This document shows positions 24,393-34,119 of a stretch of 64,000 nt of DNA, one piece after another. The notes under the pieces were generated by a model, which saw only the letters and a list, made by a program, of their open reading frames with translations, did not search any database and was not told where the DNA came from. The number at the start of each line of letters is the position of its first letter. Within the stretch, counting starts at the first letter, position 1. The position numbers were made by a program, and so were the translations under genes. This stretch comes from Methylotenera_A sp046594915 (GTDB lineage Bacteria; Pseudomonadota; Gammaproteobacteria; Burkholderiales; Methylophilaceae), in the NCBI GenBank assembly GCA_046594915.1, contig JBKJRC010000016.1, forward strand, positions 1 through 64,000, read 5' to 3'.

Positions 24393-25436
24393 ATGCTTGG
24401 TTTTATAAACAGTTACTTCTCTAATGATTTAGCCATTGATTTGGGCACAGCCAATACCTTAATTTACGCACGCGGCAGAGGCATCGTACTAAATGAGCCA
24501 TCTGTGGTGGCGATACGCACCGAAGGCGGGCCAAACGGCAAAAAAGTATTGCTGGCAGTTGGCTCAGACGCCAAGGGCATGTTAGGCCGCGCACCAGCGA
24601 ATATTCAGGCGATTCGTCCGATGAAAGATGGCGTGATTGCGGACTTCACCATTACCGAGCAGATGCTCAAATACTTTATCCGTAAAGTACACGAATCGCG
24701 CTGGTTTTCGCCCAGCCCACGCATTATTATTTGCGTACCAGTTGGCTCAACCCAAGTAGAGCGCCGCGCCATTAAAGAGTCAGCCGAGCGCGCGGGCGCA
24801 AAACAGGTATTTTTGATCGAAGAACCAATGGCAGCTGCAATCGGTGCCGATATGCCCGTAGCGGAAGCAACTGGCTCGATGGTGGTGGATATTGGTGGCG
24901 GCACAACTGAAGTGGGCGTGATTTCGCTCGGCGGTATTGTGTACGCCAAATCGGAACGTGTTGGCGGCGATAAATTCGACCAGGCCATTATTGATTACAT
25001 TCGCCGCAATTACGGCATGCAGATTTCTGAACCGACTGCCGAAGCGATTAAGAAAAGAATCGGTTCTGCTTTCCCAGGCTCTGAAGTACTAGAAATGGAA
25101 GTAACCGGTCGCAATCTTGCAGAAGGTTTACCACGTAAATTTACCATTTCCAGCAATGAGATTTTAGAAGCATTAACCGAGCCGCTGAATGCAATTGTGG
25201 GCGCAGTAAAGGGCGCATTAGAGCAAACGCCGCCAGAATTGGGCGCAGATATTGCTGAAAAAGGCATGGTATTAACCGGTGGCGGCGCATTGCTGCGTGA
25301 TATTGATAGGTTATTAGTGGAAGAAACCGGTTTGCCAGTGATTGTGGCCGAAGACCCGCTAACTTGTGTTGCACGCGGTTGCGGACGCGCACTTGAAGAG
25401 ATGGACAAACTAGGTAACGTGTTTGCGAATGAGTAA
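24393..25436 (+). CDS. mreB: Rod shape-determining actin homologue MreB
   Basis: Membrane-associated actin-like filament protein that guides lateral wall synthesis. The start MLGFINSYFSNDLAIDLGTANTL (given in parts: MLGFINSYFS, then DLAIDLGTANT) is the canonical one. I therefore chose the ATG at 24393, with AGGA eight bases upstream, rather than a start 46 codons earlier. Phosphate-binding and adenosine motifs VDIGGGTTEVGV and LTGGGALLRDID are intact. It has 347 residues, as expected. A TATTAT/TATACC stretch near 24312-24320 is a plausible -10 element. First gene of a shape operon continuing with mreC, mreD, mrdA and rodA. Confidence 0.97.
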   Translation: MLGFINSYFSNDLAIDLGTANTLIYARGRGIVLNEPSVVAIRTEGGPNGKKVLLAVGSDAKGMLGRAPANIQAIRPMKDGVIADFTITEQMLKYFIRKVHESRWFSPSPRIIICVPVGSTQVERRAIKESAERAGAKQVFLIEEPMAAAIGADMPVAEATGSMVVDIGGGTTEVGVISLGGIVYAKSERVGGDKFDQAIIDYIRRNYGMQISEPTAEAIKKRIGSAFPGSEVLEMEVTGRNLAEGLPRKFTISSNEILEALTEPLNAIVGAVKGALEQTPPELGADIAEKGMVLTGGGALLRDIDRLLVEETGLPVIVAEDPLTCVARGCGRALEEMDKLGNVFANE

Positions 25437-25504
25437 ATGGTCGCTTTTTGATTATCGATTCGTTATTCGACCAGTTGCCATTCAACTAATAACTTAGTGC
25501 TGGC

Positions 25505-26500
25505 ATGCTTAAGGGCGTTCATCAAAAACTAGAGCCGCAACAAACCCCTGCTTTTTTCGTTCGTGGCGCAAAGCCGTTTTCGCGTATGGTATTTTTTTGC
25601 GCGCTTTCTATCACGATTATGGCGATTGACGCGCGCTTTAATTATCTTTCTCAAGTACGCCAAGGCTTTATTGCCGCGCTGCATCCTTTGGAGATGTTAG
25701 CAAATGCGCCTAGCAATTGGGTGCGCGATATGAACAAGTACTTTTCTGCCCACAATCAATTAGTACAAGAAAATTACGCGCTTAAACAGCAGGCGTTTGA
25801 ACAGCAAGTGCGGCTGCAACGCTTAAACACGATTGAGGCTGAGAACACGCACTTGCGCAGCTTGTTGAATGGCGATATTCCGATTCAGCCTAAAGCGATT
25901 CTGGGCGAAATCTCCCACACAGGTCGCGACCCATTTAGCCGCGTGGTAGTGGTTAATCGCGGCAGTCAGCATCATGTTAAAGCAGGCCAGGCTGTGGCCG
26001 ATTCTAAAGGCGTAATCGGCCAAATCACCCGTGTTTTCCCATTTAGTAGCGAAGTGACGCTGATTACCGATAAAGATTTGTCGATTCCTGTGCAAATTGA
26101 GCGCAATCAGCTGAGAGCAATTGCGTTTGGCGAAGGCAACAACACGTTAGATATCCCTTATTTGCCTGCAAATGTGGATATTAAAGTGGGCGATAAACTA
26201 GTCACTTCTGGCATCGATGGCATTTATCCCGCTGGCTTGGCAGTGGCAAAAGTGACCCAAATATTACAAAATGCTGAATCGCCTTTTGCTAAAATTATTA
26301 GCACGCCAGTAGCAGAAGTAAGCAACCACTTACAGCTACTCATACTAGAATTGCCGCAGTCGAAAGAAATAGTGCCTAGTATCCAACTGCCAATATCAGA
26401 AAATGATGCCAATTTAAAAAATCAAGCGACTTTGAAAAAACCAGCGGCAGGCGTAATTTCTACGCTAAACAATAAGGCTAAGCCCAATGCGCCCAACTAG
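25505..26500 (+). CDS. mreC: Rod shape-determining protein MreC
   Basis: Bitopic inner-membrane protein of the elongasome that activates PBP2/RodA. A cytoplasmic N-terminus and one membrane helix (about 26-44) precede a periplasmic coiled coil (about 75-115) and the beta-rich MreC domain. Family sequences include VVVNRGSQHHVKAGQAV, GVIGQI and LVTSGIDGIYPAG. It has 331 residues. The C-terminal tail after about 275 is Asn/Lys-rich and probably disordered. It overlaps mreD by 14 bases. Confidence 0.94.
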   Translation: MLKGVHQKLEPQQTPAFFVRGAKPFSRMVFFCALSITIMAIDARFNYLSQVRQGFIAALHPLEMLANAPSNWVRDMNKYFSAHNQLVQENYALKQQAFEQQVRLQRLNTIEAENTHLRSLLNGDIPIQPKAILGEISHTGRDPFSRVVVVNRGSQHHVKAGQAVADSKGVIGQITRVFPFSSEVTLITDKDLSIPVQIERNQLRAIAFGEGNNTLDIPYLPANVDIKVGDKLVTSGIDGIYPAGLAVAKVTQILQNAESPFAKIISTPVAEVSNHLQLLILELPQSKEIVPSIQLPISENDANLKNQATLKKPAAGVISTLNNKAKPNAPN

Positions 26501-26963
26501 CCTGGTTGCCATTTTTATCACGCTGCTGATTGCGCTTTTATGCCAGCTTTTTCCGTGGGTTGGGCAAGGTGTTATTTTTAGGCCTGATTTCATGCTGGTT
26601 GTGATGCTGTATTGGCTGTTGCGCGCGCCCAATCTTTGCAACGTGAGCACAGCTTGGGTCATCGGTATATTAGTCGATTTAGCGACTGGTAGTTTGCTTG
26701 GCCAGCATGCATTAAGTTTTACTTTAACGGCTTTTTTCGCCTTAAGTTATCAGCGCAGGCTGGTGTTGTTTAATCCATGGCAACTTGTTGGGTATGTATT
26801 TGCATTACTGATGTTTGAACGAATATTACTGCTGATTTTAAAACTGTTTGAAGGTAACGATAACCCAGGCTGGGCTTACTTTTTACCGGTTATTTCAGGG
26901 TTAATACTCTGGCAGTTGATGATTTTAATGTTTGGTGCATTAACGCGCCCTAAGACTAATTAG
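26487..26963 (+). CDS. mreD: Rod shape-determining protein MreD
   Basis: Small polytopic inner-membrane protein of the elongasome. It has 158 residues with about five membrane helices and the family pattern around GVIFRPDFMLVVMLYW and GILVDLATGSLLGQHAL. It starts inside the 3' end of mreC (14-base overlap) and lies 18 bases before mrdA, which indicates translational coupling. Confidence 0.93.
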   Translation: MRPTSLVAIFITLLIALLCQLFPWVGQGVIFRPDFMLVVMLYWLLRAPNLCNVSTAWVIGILVDLATGSLLGQHALSFTLTAFFALSYQRRLVLFNPWQLVGYVFALLMFERILLLILKLFEGNDNPGWAYFLPVISGLILWQLMILMFGALTRPKTN

Positions 26964-26981
26964 CTTTTTTGCACTGCTTAT

Positions 26982-28943
26982 ATGGCTTACAGTAACGAAC
27001 TTAAAAATCACAAAAATGAGTTGCACAACTTTAGGCTAAGGCTTGCTGTGCTGGGGTTTTTAGTACTAATTGCGTTTAGTATTCTGGCGTCTAGGTTTTA
27101 TTTTTTACAAATTTACCGCTACGATTATTATCAGACGCTGGCCGAAAATAATCGCATCTCGATTGTTCCAATCGCACCCAATCGCGGCTTGATTACCGAT
27201 AGAAATGGCGTTGTATTGGCGCATAATTTCTTTGTTTATACGTTAGAAGTCACGCCCTCAAAAATACCCGATTTAGAGGCAACGATTGCTGAACTAGCGC
27301 AACTGGTCGAAATCAACAGTGTTGATTTAAAACGCTTTAAAAAACTAAAAGCGCAAAGTCATCACTTTGAAAGCGTGCCCCTACGTACGCATTTAAACGA
27401 AACTGAAGCAGCAAAATTCGCAGTCAATCGTTATCGGTTTCCCGGCGTTGAAATCAAATCGCGGCTTTTCCGGCATTACCCGCACGGCAAATTGGGCGCG
27501 CACATGATCGGTTATATCGGGCGTATTAACGATAAAGACCTGATTAAATTGGCTGAAAAAGAAGTGTTGTCCAATTACAAAGGTTCCGATCACATTGGCA
27601 AAAGCGGTATCGAGCAATCTTACGAAGCGGAATTGCATGGCACAACTGGTTTTCAGCAAGTAGAAATTGATGCCGATGGCAAAGCTGTGCGTGTGCTTTC
27701 CAGTACTGCACCCGTTTCTGGTAATAATCTGGTGCTGTCAGCCGACATTAAGTTGCAAGAAATCGCAGAAACTGCTTTTGGCGAGCGCCGTGGCGCGTTG
27801 GTAGCAATTAAACCTAGCACTGGTGAAGTGCTGGCATTTGTAAGTATGCCTACGTTTGACTCTAATTTATTTGTTGATGGTATTGATGTTGAAAACTGGA
27901 AACTTTTAAATGAATCTTTGGACAAACCCATGATTAACCGCCCATTGCGCGGTATCTATCCGCCAGGCTCTACTTTTAAACCTTTTGCTGCATTAGCAGG
28001 TTTAGAAGCTGGTAAACGCCAACCACCTTTTAGCATCAATGACGCGGGCTATTTTACTTTGCCAAATAGCAGCCATCGCTATCGCGACTGGAAAGCTGGC
28101 GGACACGGTATTGTGGATATGCGCAGAGCGATTACCATTTCGTGTGACACTTTTTTTTATGGTTTGGCGATGGAGTTGGGGATTGAAAAATTAACCGATT
28201 TTGTGCGTCATTTTGGCTTTGGACAAAAAAGCGGCATTGATATTTCTGGCGAAGTGGGCGGCTTATTGCCCACACCAGAATGGAAACAACGCCGTTTTAA
28301 GCAGCCTTGGTACAAAGGTGAAACGGTTATTGTTGGTATTGGTCAAGGTTATACGCTAACCACACCCATGCAATTGGCACAAGCAACCGCTATTTTGGCC
28401 AACAAAGGCGTTGCCATGCGCCCACGGCTTTTATCTAGCATAGTTAACAGTAAAACTGGGGTCAAAAAATTCAATCCTGCAATCGTTAACAATACAATCC
28501 CATTAGAGGATAAAAACTTGGAAATTGTAAAATTGGGCATGATGGATGTTACTTTACCCGGCGGTACTGCTGCTAGCGTTGGCGCCAATGCTGGCTATAG
28601 CATTGCTGCTAAAACTGGTACGGCGCAGGTGATTGGTATCAAACAAAATGAAAAATACAATGAAAAATTGGTGAATGAACGTCATCGCGATCACGCCTTA
28701 TTTATTGCCTATGCACCTGCAGAAAACCCCACTATTGCTGTGGCTGTCATTGTTGAAAATGGCAGTCATGGTGGTTCTACAGCTGGCCCAATCGCCAGAA
28801 AAGTAATGGATTATTATTTGTTGGGTAAATTGCCCGTTATTGAGCCCAAAGAGATGAAAGCGGTGAATCCAGAAGCTGGCATTAATGCTGATACACCCAG
28901 TCAGCCAATCGAAAATGCATCTGAAGAAGAGCATGATGACTAA
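26982..28943 (+). CDS. mrdA: Penicillin-binding protein 2 (elongation transpeptidase)
   Basis: Class B penicillin-binding transpeptidase that cross-links peptidoglycan during elongation. One N-terminal membrane anchor (about 22-42) precedes the pedestal/dimerisation domain beginning PIAPNRGLITDRNG. The transpeptidase domain carries the SxxK motif as STFK in PPGSTFKPFAA (about 330), SxD as SCD in ITISCDTFFYG, and KTGTAQV (about 545). It has 653 residues and an acidic C-terminal tail. It lies between mreD and rodA. Confidence 0.96.
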   Translation: MAYSNELKNHKNELHNFRLRLAVLGFLVLIAFSILASRFYFLQIYRYDYYQTLAENNRISIVPIAPNRGLITDRNGVVLAHNFFVYTLEVTPSKIPDLEATIAELAQLVEINSVDLKRFKKLKAQSHHFESVPLRTHLNETEAAKFAVNRYRFPGVEIKSRLFRHYPHGKLGAHMIGYIGRINDKDLIKLAEKEVLSNYKGSDHIGKSGIEQSYEAELHGTTGFQQVEIDADGKAVRVLSSTAPVSGNNLVLSADIKLQEIAETAFGERRGALVAIKPSTGEVLAFVSMPTFDSNLFVDGIDVENWKLLNESLDKPMINRPLRGIYPPGSTFKPFAALAGLEAGKRQPPFSINDAGYFTLPNSSHRYRDWKAGGHGIVDMRRAITISCDTFFYGLAMELGIEKLTDFVRHFGFGQKSGIDISGEVGGLLPTPEWKQRRFKQPWYKGETVIVGIGQGYTLTTPMQLAQATAILANKGVAMRPRLLSSIVNSKTGVKKFNPAIVNNTIPLEDKNLEIVKLGMMDVTLPGGTAASVGANAGYSIAAKTGTAQVIGIKQNEKYNEKLVNERHRDHALFIAYAPAENPTIAVAVIVENGSHGGSTAGPIARKVMDYYLLGKLPVIEPKEMKAVNPEAGINADTPSQPIENASEEEHDD

Positions 28944-28985
28944 ACTTTCTATGTTTCATGCACTGGCATTGATGCTTATATTTTG

Positions 28986-30083
28986 ATGATGAATAAGTTA
29001 ATACAACGCTTTTTTAAACATATTGATTCGTTTCTCATCAGTTGTTTACTATTTACGCTATTAGTCGGTCTGTTTGTGCTTTACAGTGCATCCGGCCAAA
29101 GCCTTGGCAGGGTAAGCTCGCAGGCCATTAATATCGGCGTCGCGCTGGCCGCCATGTGGCTGGTTGCTAATATTCAACCGCAGTTGCTAGAGCGTATTGC
29201 GGTACCCGCTTATCTGTTGGGCGTAGTATTGCTGATAGCTGTTGCGTTATTTGGCGACATTAGCCACGGTGCACGGCGCTGGTTGAATCTAGGCTTTACC
29301 AAGATTCAACCTTCTGAAATCATGCGTATTGCAGCACCCATGATGCTGGCATGGTTTTTTGCCAAACGCGAGGCCAGCCCGCGCGTTAGGGATTTTGTGA
29401 TTGCAGCAATATTATTGGCAATGCCTGTTATGTTAATTATGAAACAGCCCGATTTAGGTACTTCGCTATTGGTCACATCGTCTGGTTTTTTTATCTTGTT
29501 CCTGGCAGGGCTTAGCTGGAAATTTCTATTAGGCGGCGCAGTGGGCATTGGCGCACTAACCCCTGTTTTTTGGTCCATGTTGCATGATTATCAACGGCGT
29601 AGAATTGAAATTCTGATTGACCCTACACAGGATCCATTGGGTGCAGGTTATCACACCATTCAAGCCACCATTGCCTTGGGTTCGGGTGGCGTCACTGGCA
29701 AAGGCTGGCTCAACGGCACACAATCACAACTGGATTTTTTGCCAGAACGCACCACTGATTTTATTTTTGCGGTTTTTGGTGAAGAGTTCGGCATGATTGG
29801 CAATATCATTTTACTGGTTTTATTTAGCCTAATTATCGTACGCGGTTTAATCATTGCCAGCCAAGCACAAACTACATTTAGCCGATTATTGGCAGGCAGT
29901 ATCACACTTACATTCTTTACTTATGGCTTCGTTAATATCGGCATGGTGAGTGGCATACTGCCCGTAGTAGGTGTACCCTTGCCATTAATTAGTTATGGCG
30001 GCACATCGATGGTGTCGCTATTTATTAGCTTTGGCATTTTAATGAGTATACAAACCCACAAAAAATTAGTGGCATCCGGATAA
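28986..30083 (+). CDS. rodA: Peptidoglycan glycosyltransferase RodA
   Basis: SEDS-family polymerase that assembles glycan strands from lipid II with PBP2. About ten membrane helices; SEDS landmarks include GDISHGARRWLNLG, QPSEIMRIA, KQPDLGTSLLV, the periplasmic loop RRRIEILIDPTQDPLGAGYH with the catalytic Asp region, and LPLISYGGTS near the end. Starts at TTG 28983, ATG 28986 and ATG 28989 are all possible; I give the first ATG, about 365 residues. It lies 42 bases after mrdA and six bases before rlpA. Confidence 0.96.
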   Translation: MMNKLIQRFFKHIDSFLISCLLFTLLVGLFVLYSASGQSLGRVSSQAINIGVALAAMWLVANIQPQLLERIAVPAYLLGVVLLIAVALFGDISHGARRWLNLGFTKIQPSEIMRIAAPMMLAWFFAKREASPRVRDFVIAAILLAMPVMLIMKQPDLGTSLLVTSSGFFILFLAGLSWKFLLGGAVGIGALTPVFWSMLHDYQRRRIEILIDPTQDPLGAGYHTIQATIALGSGGVTGKGWLNGTQSQLDFLPERTTDFIFAVFGEEFGMIGNIILLVLFSLIIVRGLIIASQAQTTFSRLLAGSITLTFFTYGFVNIGMVSGILPVVGVPLPLISYGGTSMVSLFISFGILMSIQTHKKLVASG

Positions 30084-30089
30084 TGATTC

Positions 30090-31016
30090 ATGATTAAAAT
30101 ATTTTTAGTACTATTTTGCACCCTGTTTTTATTTGCCTGCGGCGGTGCAAAAACGACTAAACCCAGTCCAGCTGCAAAACCACAGACCAGCACACCAGCT
30201 ACTTCCCCCAAACCTGGCGGCTATTATTTAGATGATGGCCCTGGTGATAATCCACCGCAGAATATTGACAGCATTCCCAACGCAATCCCCAAAAAAGAGC
30301 CTTATTCAGCACGTACCAATAAGCCTTATAGGGCGCTAGGCACAACGTATACACCGATGACTAGCTGGCAACCTTATAAAGAACGTGGGGTGGCGTCCTG
30401 GTACGGCAAGCGCTATCATGGCAAAAAAACCGCCAGCGGAGAAGTTTATGATATGTATAGCATGTCGGCCGCGCACACCACCTTGCCGCTACCCAGTTAC
30501 GTTAAAGTCACCAACCCCGCCAATGGACGTTTTGTGATTGTGCGCGTTAACGATCGCGGTCCATTTAAAGGCAGCCGTATCATTGATTTATCCTACGCAG
30601 CCGCTTATCAATTGCGCTTTGCTTCAGTTGGCAGCACAGTGGTAGAAGTAGAGGCAATCAATCCAGACAATACGGCCAGTTATAGCCAGCCTGCCACTCA
30701 AAAAACTACCGTGCCTGAAAAATCAACTGCGACGCAAACCACACAAGCCAATATTGTGACAACCGCCGTAAACACACCTTCTGCAACGATTCAATATTTT
30801 GTGCAGGCAGGTGCGTTTAAAAATGAAGACAACGCACAAACCCTTGCCAAAAGGATTCAAGCCTTAGAAATTGCGCCAAATGCAGGTGTTAACAGCGTGT
30901 ATAATAATGATTTGTACCGCTTAAAACTTGGTCCTTATGACAACAAACCAGAGGCTGAATTAGCTGCCGCAAAAATTCGTCGGCAACTTAATTTACCCGC
31001 TATTATCATCAATTAA
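30090..31016 (+). CDS. rlpA: Septal/side-wall lytic transglycosylase-like lipoprotein RlpA
   Basis: Outer-membrane lipoprotein that cleaves naked glycan strands. The lipobox is LFAC with Cys17. A Pro/Thr/Lys-rich linker precedes the double-psi beta-barrel (about 95-190), with GVASWYGKRYHGKKTASGE and VRVNDRGPF; the catalytic Glu and Asp equivalents are visible. A C-terminal SPOR domain (about 230-305), starting YFVQAGAFKNEDNA, binds denuded peptidoglycan. It has 308 residues. The position after rodA is conserved. Confidence 0.94.
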   Translation: MIKIFLVLFCTLFLFACGGAKTTKPSPAAKPQTSTPATSPKPGGYYLDDGPGDNPPQNIDSIPNAIPKKEPYSARTNKPYRALGTTYTPMTSWQPYKERGVASWYGKRYHGKKTASGEVYDMYSMSAAHTTLPLPSYVKVTNPANGRFVIVRVNDRGPFKGSRIIDLSYAAAYQLRFASVGSTVVEVEAINPDNTASYSQPATQKTTVPEKSTATQTTQANIVTTAVNTPSATIQYFVQAGAFKNEDNAQTLAKRIQALEIAPNAGVNSVYNNDLYRLKLGPYDNKPEAELAAAKIRRQLNLPAIIIN

Positions 31017-31040
31017 TAACAGGCTACTCCATCCCAATTT

Positions 31041-32201
31041 ATGCGTATTTCACCCAATATTTCATCTGCTGTTTTAACTTTCTCAGCCACCGCGGCTTTA
31101 TTTTTAAGTGTTACTTCAGCAGTGCACGCAGAGGTTGCGCCACCTCCTTCTTTGGCAGTAAAAGCTTATTTACTGCAAGATTTTAACAGCGCCACGCCAA
31201 TCGTCTCATATAAAAAAGATGAGCGGATTGAGCCTGCATCGCTGACTAAAATCATGACGGCTTATGTGGTGTTTGACGCCATTCAACAAGGCCATATAAA
31301 GCTGGATCAAACAATACCAGTTTCAGAAAAAGCCTGGAAAGTTGAAGGCTCCAAAATGTTTATTGAGCCCAATAAACCAGTGACGGTAGATGAGCTTTTG
31401 CACGGCATGATTATTCAATCAGGAAACGATGCATCGATTGCATTAGCTGAAAGCGTGGCGGGTGCGGAACAACAATTCGCCGATATGATGAATAAGCAAG
31501 CTGCAAAAATGGGTTTGAAAAATACGCATTATATGAACGTTACTGGCCTGCCAGATAGTAATCATTACACCACCGCAAGTGATTTAGCCTTACTATCTTC
31601 CGCACTGATTCGAGATTTCCCCTTAGAATATCGGCGACTTTACTCGGTTAAGGAATACACCTATAACAACATTAAGCAACCAAACCGCAACCGTTTATTG
31701 TGGCTCGATGCCAATGTTGACGGCATGAAAACTGGCCATACTGATAACGCTGGTTACTGTTTAGTTTCATCTTCAAAACGTGGTGATACACGATTGGTTT
31801 CAGTGTTATTAGGCGCTGTTAGTGAGGCAATGCGCGCGTCTGAGAGTCAAAAATTACTCAATTATGGTTTTCAGTTTTATGAATCAACCTTGGTTTATAA
31901 ACAATCTCAAACCGTCAATACCTTACGCGTATTTAAAGGGCACGAAAAAACCGTTGCCGCCTCTTTATCCAAAGATTTCTATCTTTCTTTACCAAAAGGC
32001 GATTATGCAAAAGTAAAAGCCAGCATGATCAGTCAGCAACCGCTGATAGCGCCTATCAAAGCTGGGCAGGTTATCGGCAAAATCACCTTTAGTCTTGATG
32101 GAAAAATCATCAATCAACAGAATTTACTGGCGGCTAAATCGGTTGAACAAGCAGGCTTCTTTGGCAGAGTAATCGATAGCATTCGCTTATTGATTATGTA
32201 A
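31041..32201 (+). CDS. dacA: D-alanyl-D-alanine carboxypeptidase (PBP5/6 type)
   Basis: Periplasmic membrane-anchored DD-carboxypeptidase that trims the terminal D-Ala of stem peptides. Signal peptide to about residue 30 (VHA|EVA). The catalytic SxxK is SLTK (Ser67-Lys70), SxN is in SGNDASIALAE, and KTG in DGMKTGHTDNAGY. A PBP5 C-terminal beta domain (about 285-375) ends in an amphipathic helix (FFGRVIDSIRLLIM) for membrane association. It has 386 residues. Follows rlpA by 24 bases. Confidence 0.95.
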   Translation: MRISPNISSAVLTFSATAALFLSVTSAVHAEVAPPPSLAVKAYLLQDFNSATPIVSYKKDERIEPASLTKIMTAYVVFDAIQQGHIKLDQTIPVSEKAWKVEGSKMFIEPNKPVTVDELLHGMIIQSGNDASIALAESVAGAEQQFADMMNKQAAKMGLKNTHYMNVTGLPDSNHYTTASDLALLSSALIRDFPLEYRRLYSVKEYTYNNIKQPNRNRLLWLDANVDGMKTGHTDNAGYCLVSSSKRGDTRLVSVLLGAVSEAMRASESQKLLNYGFQFYESTLVYKQSQTVNTLRVFKGHEKTVAASLSKDFYLSLPKGDYAKVKASMISQQPLIAPIKAGQVIGKITFSLDGKIINQQNLLAAKSVEQAGFFGRVIDSIRLLIM

Positions 32202-32219
32202 TTGAATTTTACAAAAATT

Positions 32220-32519
32220 ATGGCAGAAAATCCCAATCAACCAGCTAATTTGGCCGAAAATGCAGAAACCTTGATTGAGTTTCCATGTGATTTTCCGATT
32301 AAAGTGATGGGCGAAACACATCAGCATTTTACGCAAGAAATAATTAAAACGATTAAAGCATTAATGCCAAGCTTTGATGAGGCAGATATTGAAATGCGTG
32401 GCAGCTCTGGTGGCAGATATATCAGCCTCACTTGCACTGTTCATGTCACTTCAAAACCACAGCTGGATGCCATTTACCGCGCCTTAACGGCTCATGCCAT
32501 GGTAAAAGTTGTGCTGTAA
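32220..32519 (+). CDS. ybeD: DUF493 (YbeD-like) protein
   Basis: Small cytoplasmic protein with an ACT-like regulatory fold, nearly always encoded between the dacA-type gene and lipB; function uncertain. The family pattern FPCDFPIKVMG, the MRGSSGGRYISLTCT segment and the final VKVVL are present. I place the start at ATG 32220 (99 residues); an in-frame TTG at 32202 would add six residues directly after the dacA stop. Neither has a clear ribosome-binding site. lipB begins three bases after the stop. Confidence 0.88.
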   Translation: MAENPNQPANLAENAETLIEFPCDFPIKVMGETHQHFTQEIIKTIKALMPSFDEADIEMRGSSGGRYISLTCTVHVTSKPQLDAIYRALTAHAMVKVVL

Positions 32520-32522
32520 ACC

Positions 32523-33143
32523 ATGCAAGTGCTTGACCGCGATTTAGGTCGCACCGATTATCAAACAACATTGGCCGCCATGCAAAACTTCACGGCGAAT
32601 CGCACCGCCGAAACGCCTGATGAATGTTGGTTAACTGAGCATGATAGCGTTTACACGCTAGGTTTAAATCGTCAACATACGCGTTTTCCCAACAATACAA
32701 TTCCTGTTGTGTTGGTCGATCGTGGTGGAAAAATCACCTATCATGGCATTGGTCAGGTGATTATTTACACGCTGATTGATTTAAAACGCCGCCAGTTAAA
32801 TGTGCGGCAGCTGGTACAAATTATGGAATCTAGCATGATTGAATTACTAGCCCGCTATAATATTAATGCTGATACCAAAAAAGACGCACCTGGCGTTTAT
32901 GTGTGGTTAGATGCGCAGCATAAAAAAATCGCCTCGCTCGGTTTGCGCCTTAAAAATCAATGCAGCTATCATGGCCTGAGTTTAAATGTGGATATGGATT
33001 TAAGCCCTTTTAGCGCGATTGACCCTTGCGGCTACGCGGGATTGCAAATGACGCAAACAAAAGATTTAGGCATTGAAAAAACGCCGCATGAATTGGGGCA
33101 AGCATTAATGCAATTATTGAAAGAAAAATTAGCACATGTCTAA
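32523..33143 (+). CDS. lipB: Octanoyl-ACP:protein N-octanoyltransferase
   Basis: Transfers octanoate from acyl carrier protein to lipoyl domains, the first step of endogenous lipoylation. The substrate-binding motif RGGKITYHGIGQV (about 70-82) and the catalytic Cys/Lys pair (Cys in IDPCGYAG; Lys in KIASLGLRLKN) are visible. It has 206 residues. The end overlaps lipA by eight bases, so the two lipoate genes are coupled. Confidence 0.96.
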   Translation: MQVLDRDLGRTDYQTTLAAMQNFTANRTAETPDECWLTEHDSVYTLGLNRQHTRFPNNTIPVVLVDRGGKITYHGIGQVIIYTLIDLKRRQLNVRQLVQIMESSMIELLARYNINADTKKDAPGVYVWLDAQHKKIASLGLRLKNQCSYHGLSLNVDMDLSPFSAIDPCGYAGLQMTQTKDLGIEKTPHELGQALMQLLKEKLAHV

Positions 33144-34119
33144 TATTGTTACAGATGATTCGTCTGCTATAAACAATACGCCCGCCAAAAAAGTTGCGGG
33201 CGTTAAGCAGATTGACGCAGAAAAAACGGCGCGCATTCCTATCAAGATTATCCCTCATCCCATGCTGCGTAAACCAGAATGGATACGCATGAAAGTGCCT
33301 GATAGTCGGCGTTTTCAAGAGATTAAGCAGGTATTGCGCGACAATAATTTACACACCGTGTGCGAAGAAGCCAGTTGCCCTAATATTGGCGAGTGCTTTA
33401 GTGGCGGCACCGCTACTTTTATGATTCTGGGTGATATTTGCACTCGGCGCTGCCCATTTTGTGATGTTGCGCATGGCAAGCCGCTTGCCCCCGATATCAA
33501 TGAACCAGAAAATCTGGCACGTACTATTGCGCAAATGCAGCTTAAATATGTGGTGATTACCAGTGTAGATCGTGACGATTTAAAAGACGGTGGCGCTCAG
33601 CATTTTGTGGATTGTATTCGTGCGGTACGCGCAGCTTCGCCTTCCATTAAAATTGAAATATTAGTGCCTGACTTTCGTGGTCGGCTAGATATTGCCTTGC
33701 ATATTTTACGCCATGCGCCGCCCGATGTGATGAACCATAACCTAGAAACCGTGCCACGGCTTTATAAGCAGGCGCGGCCCGGTTCTGATTATCAAAACTC
33801 ACTGAATCTGCTTAAAGCGTTTCACGCCATGTATCCAAATGTGCCGACAAAATCTGGCCTGATGCTGGGCCTGGGCGAGACAGATGATGAAATTGTGCAA
33901 GTGATGCAGGATTTGCGCGAGCATAATGTTTGCATGCTCACGCTCGGGCAATATTTGCAGCCCAGCGTTCACCATCTGCCTGTGATGCGCTATGTGGAGC
34001 CAGCTATTTTTGATGATTTAAAGCAAAAAGCAGACTTGATGGGCTTTAATAACACCGCCAGCGGCCCGATGGTAAGAAGTAGTTATCACGCTGATACGCA
34101 AGCACAAATGGTTGTATAG
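33136..34119 (+). CDS. lipA: Lipoyl synthase
   Basis: Radical-SAM enzyme with two [4Fe-4S] clusters that inserts sulphur at C6 and C8 of protein-bound octanoate. The auxiliary cluster ligands are in CEEASCPNIGEC and the radical-SAM CxxxCxxC in CTRRCPFCDV. The C-terminal serine ligand motif RSSYHAD is present. It has 327 residues including an N-terminal extension of about 30. The last seven codons (from 34099), including the TAG stop, belong to a 26-bp tandem repeat that continues downstream. Confidence 0.97.
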   Translation: MSNIVTDDSSAINNTPAKKVAGVKQIDAEKTARIPIKIIPHPMLRKPEWIRMKVPDSRRFQEIKQVLRDNNLHTVCEEASCPNIGECFSGGTATFMILGDICTRRCPFCDVAHGKPLAPDINEPENLARTIAQMQLKYVVITSVDRDDLKDGGAQHFVDCIRAVRAASPSIKIEILVPDFRGRLDIALHILRHAPPDVMNHNLETVPRLYKQARPGSDYQNSLNLLKAFHAMYPNVPTKSGLMLGLGETDDEIVQVMQDLREHNVCMLTLGQYLQPSVHHLPVMRYVEPAIFDDLKQKADLMGFNNTASGPMVRSSYHADTQAQMVV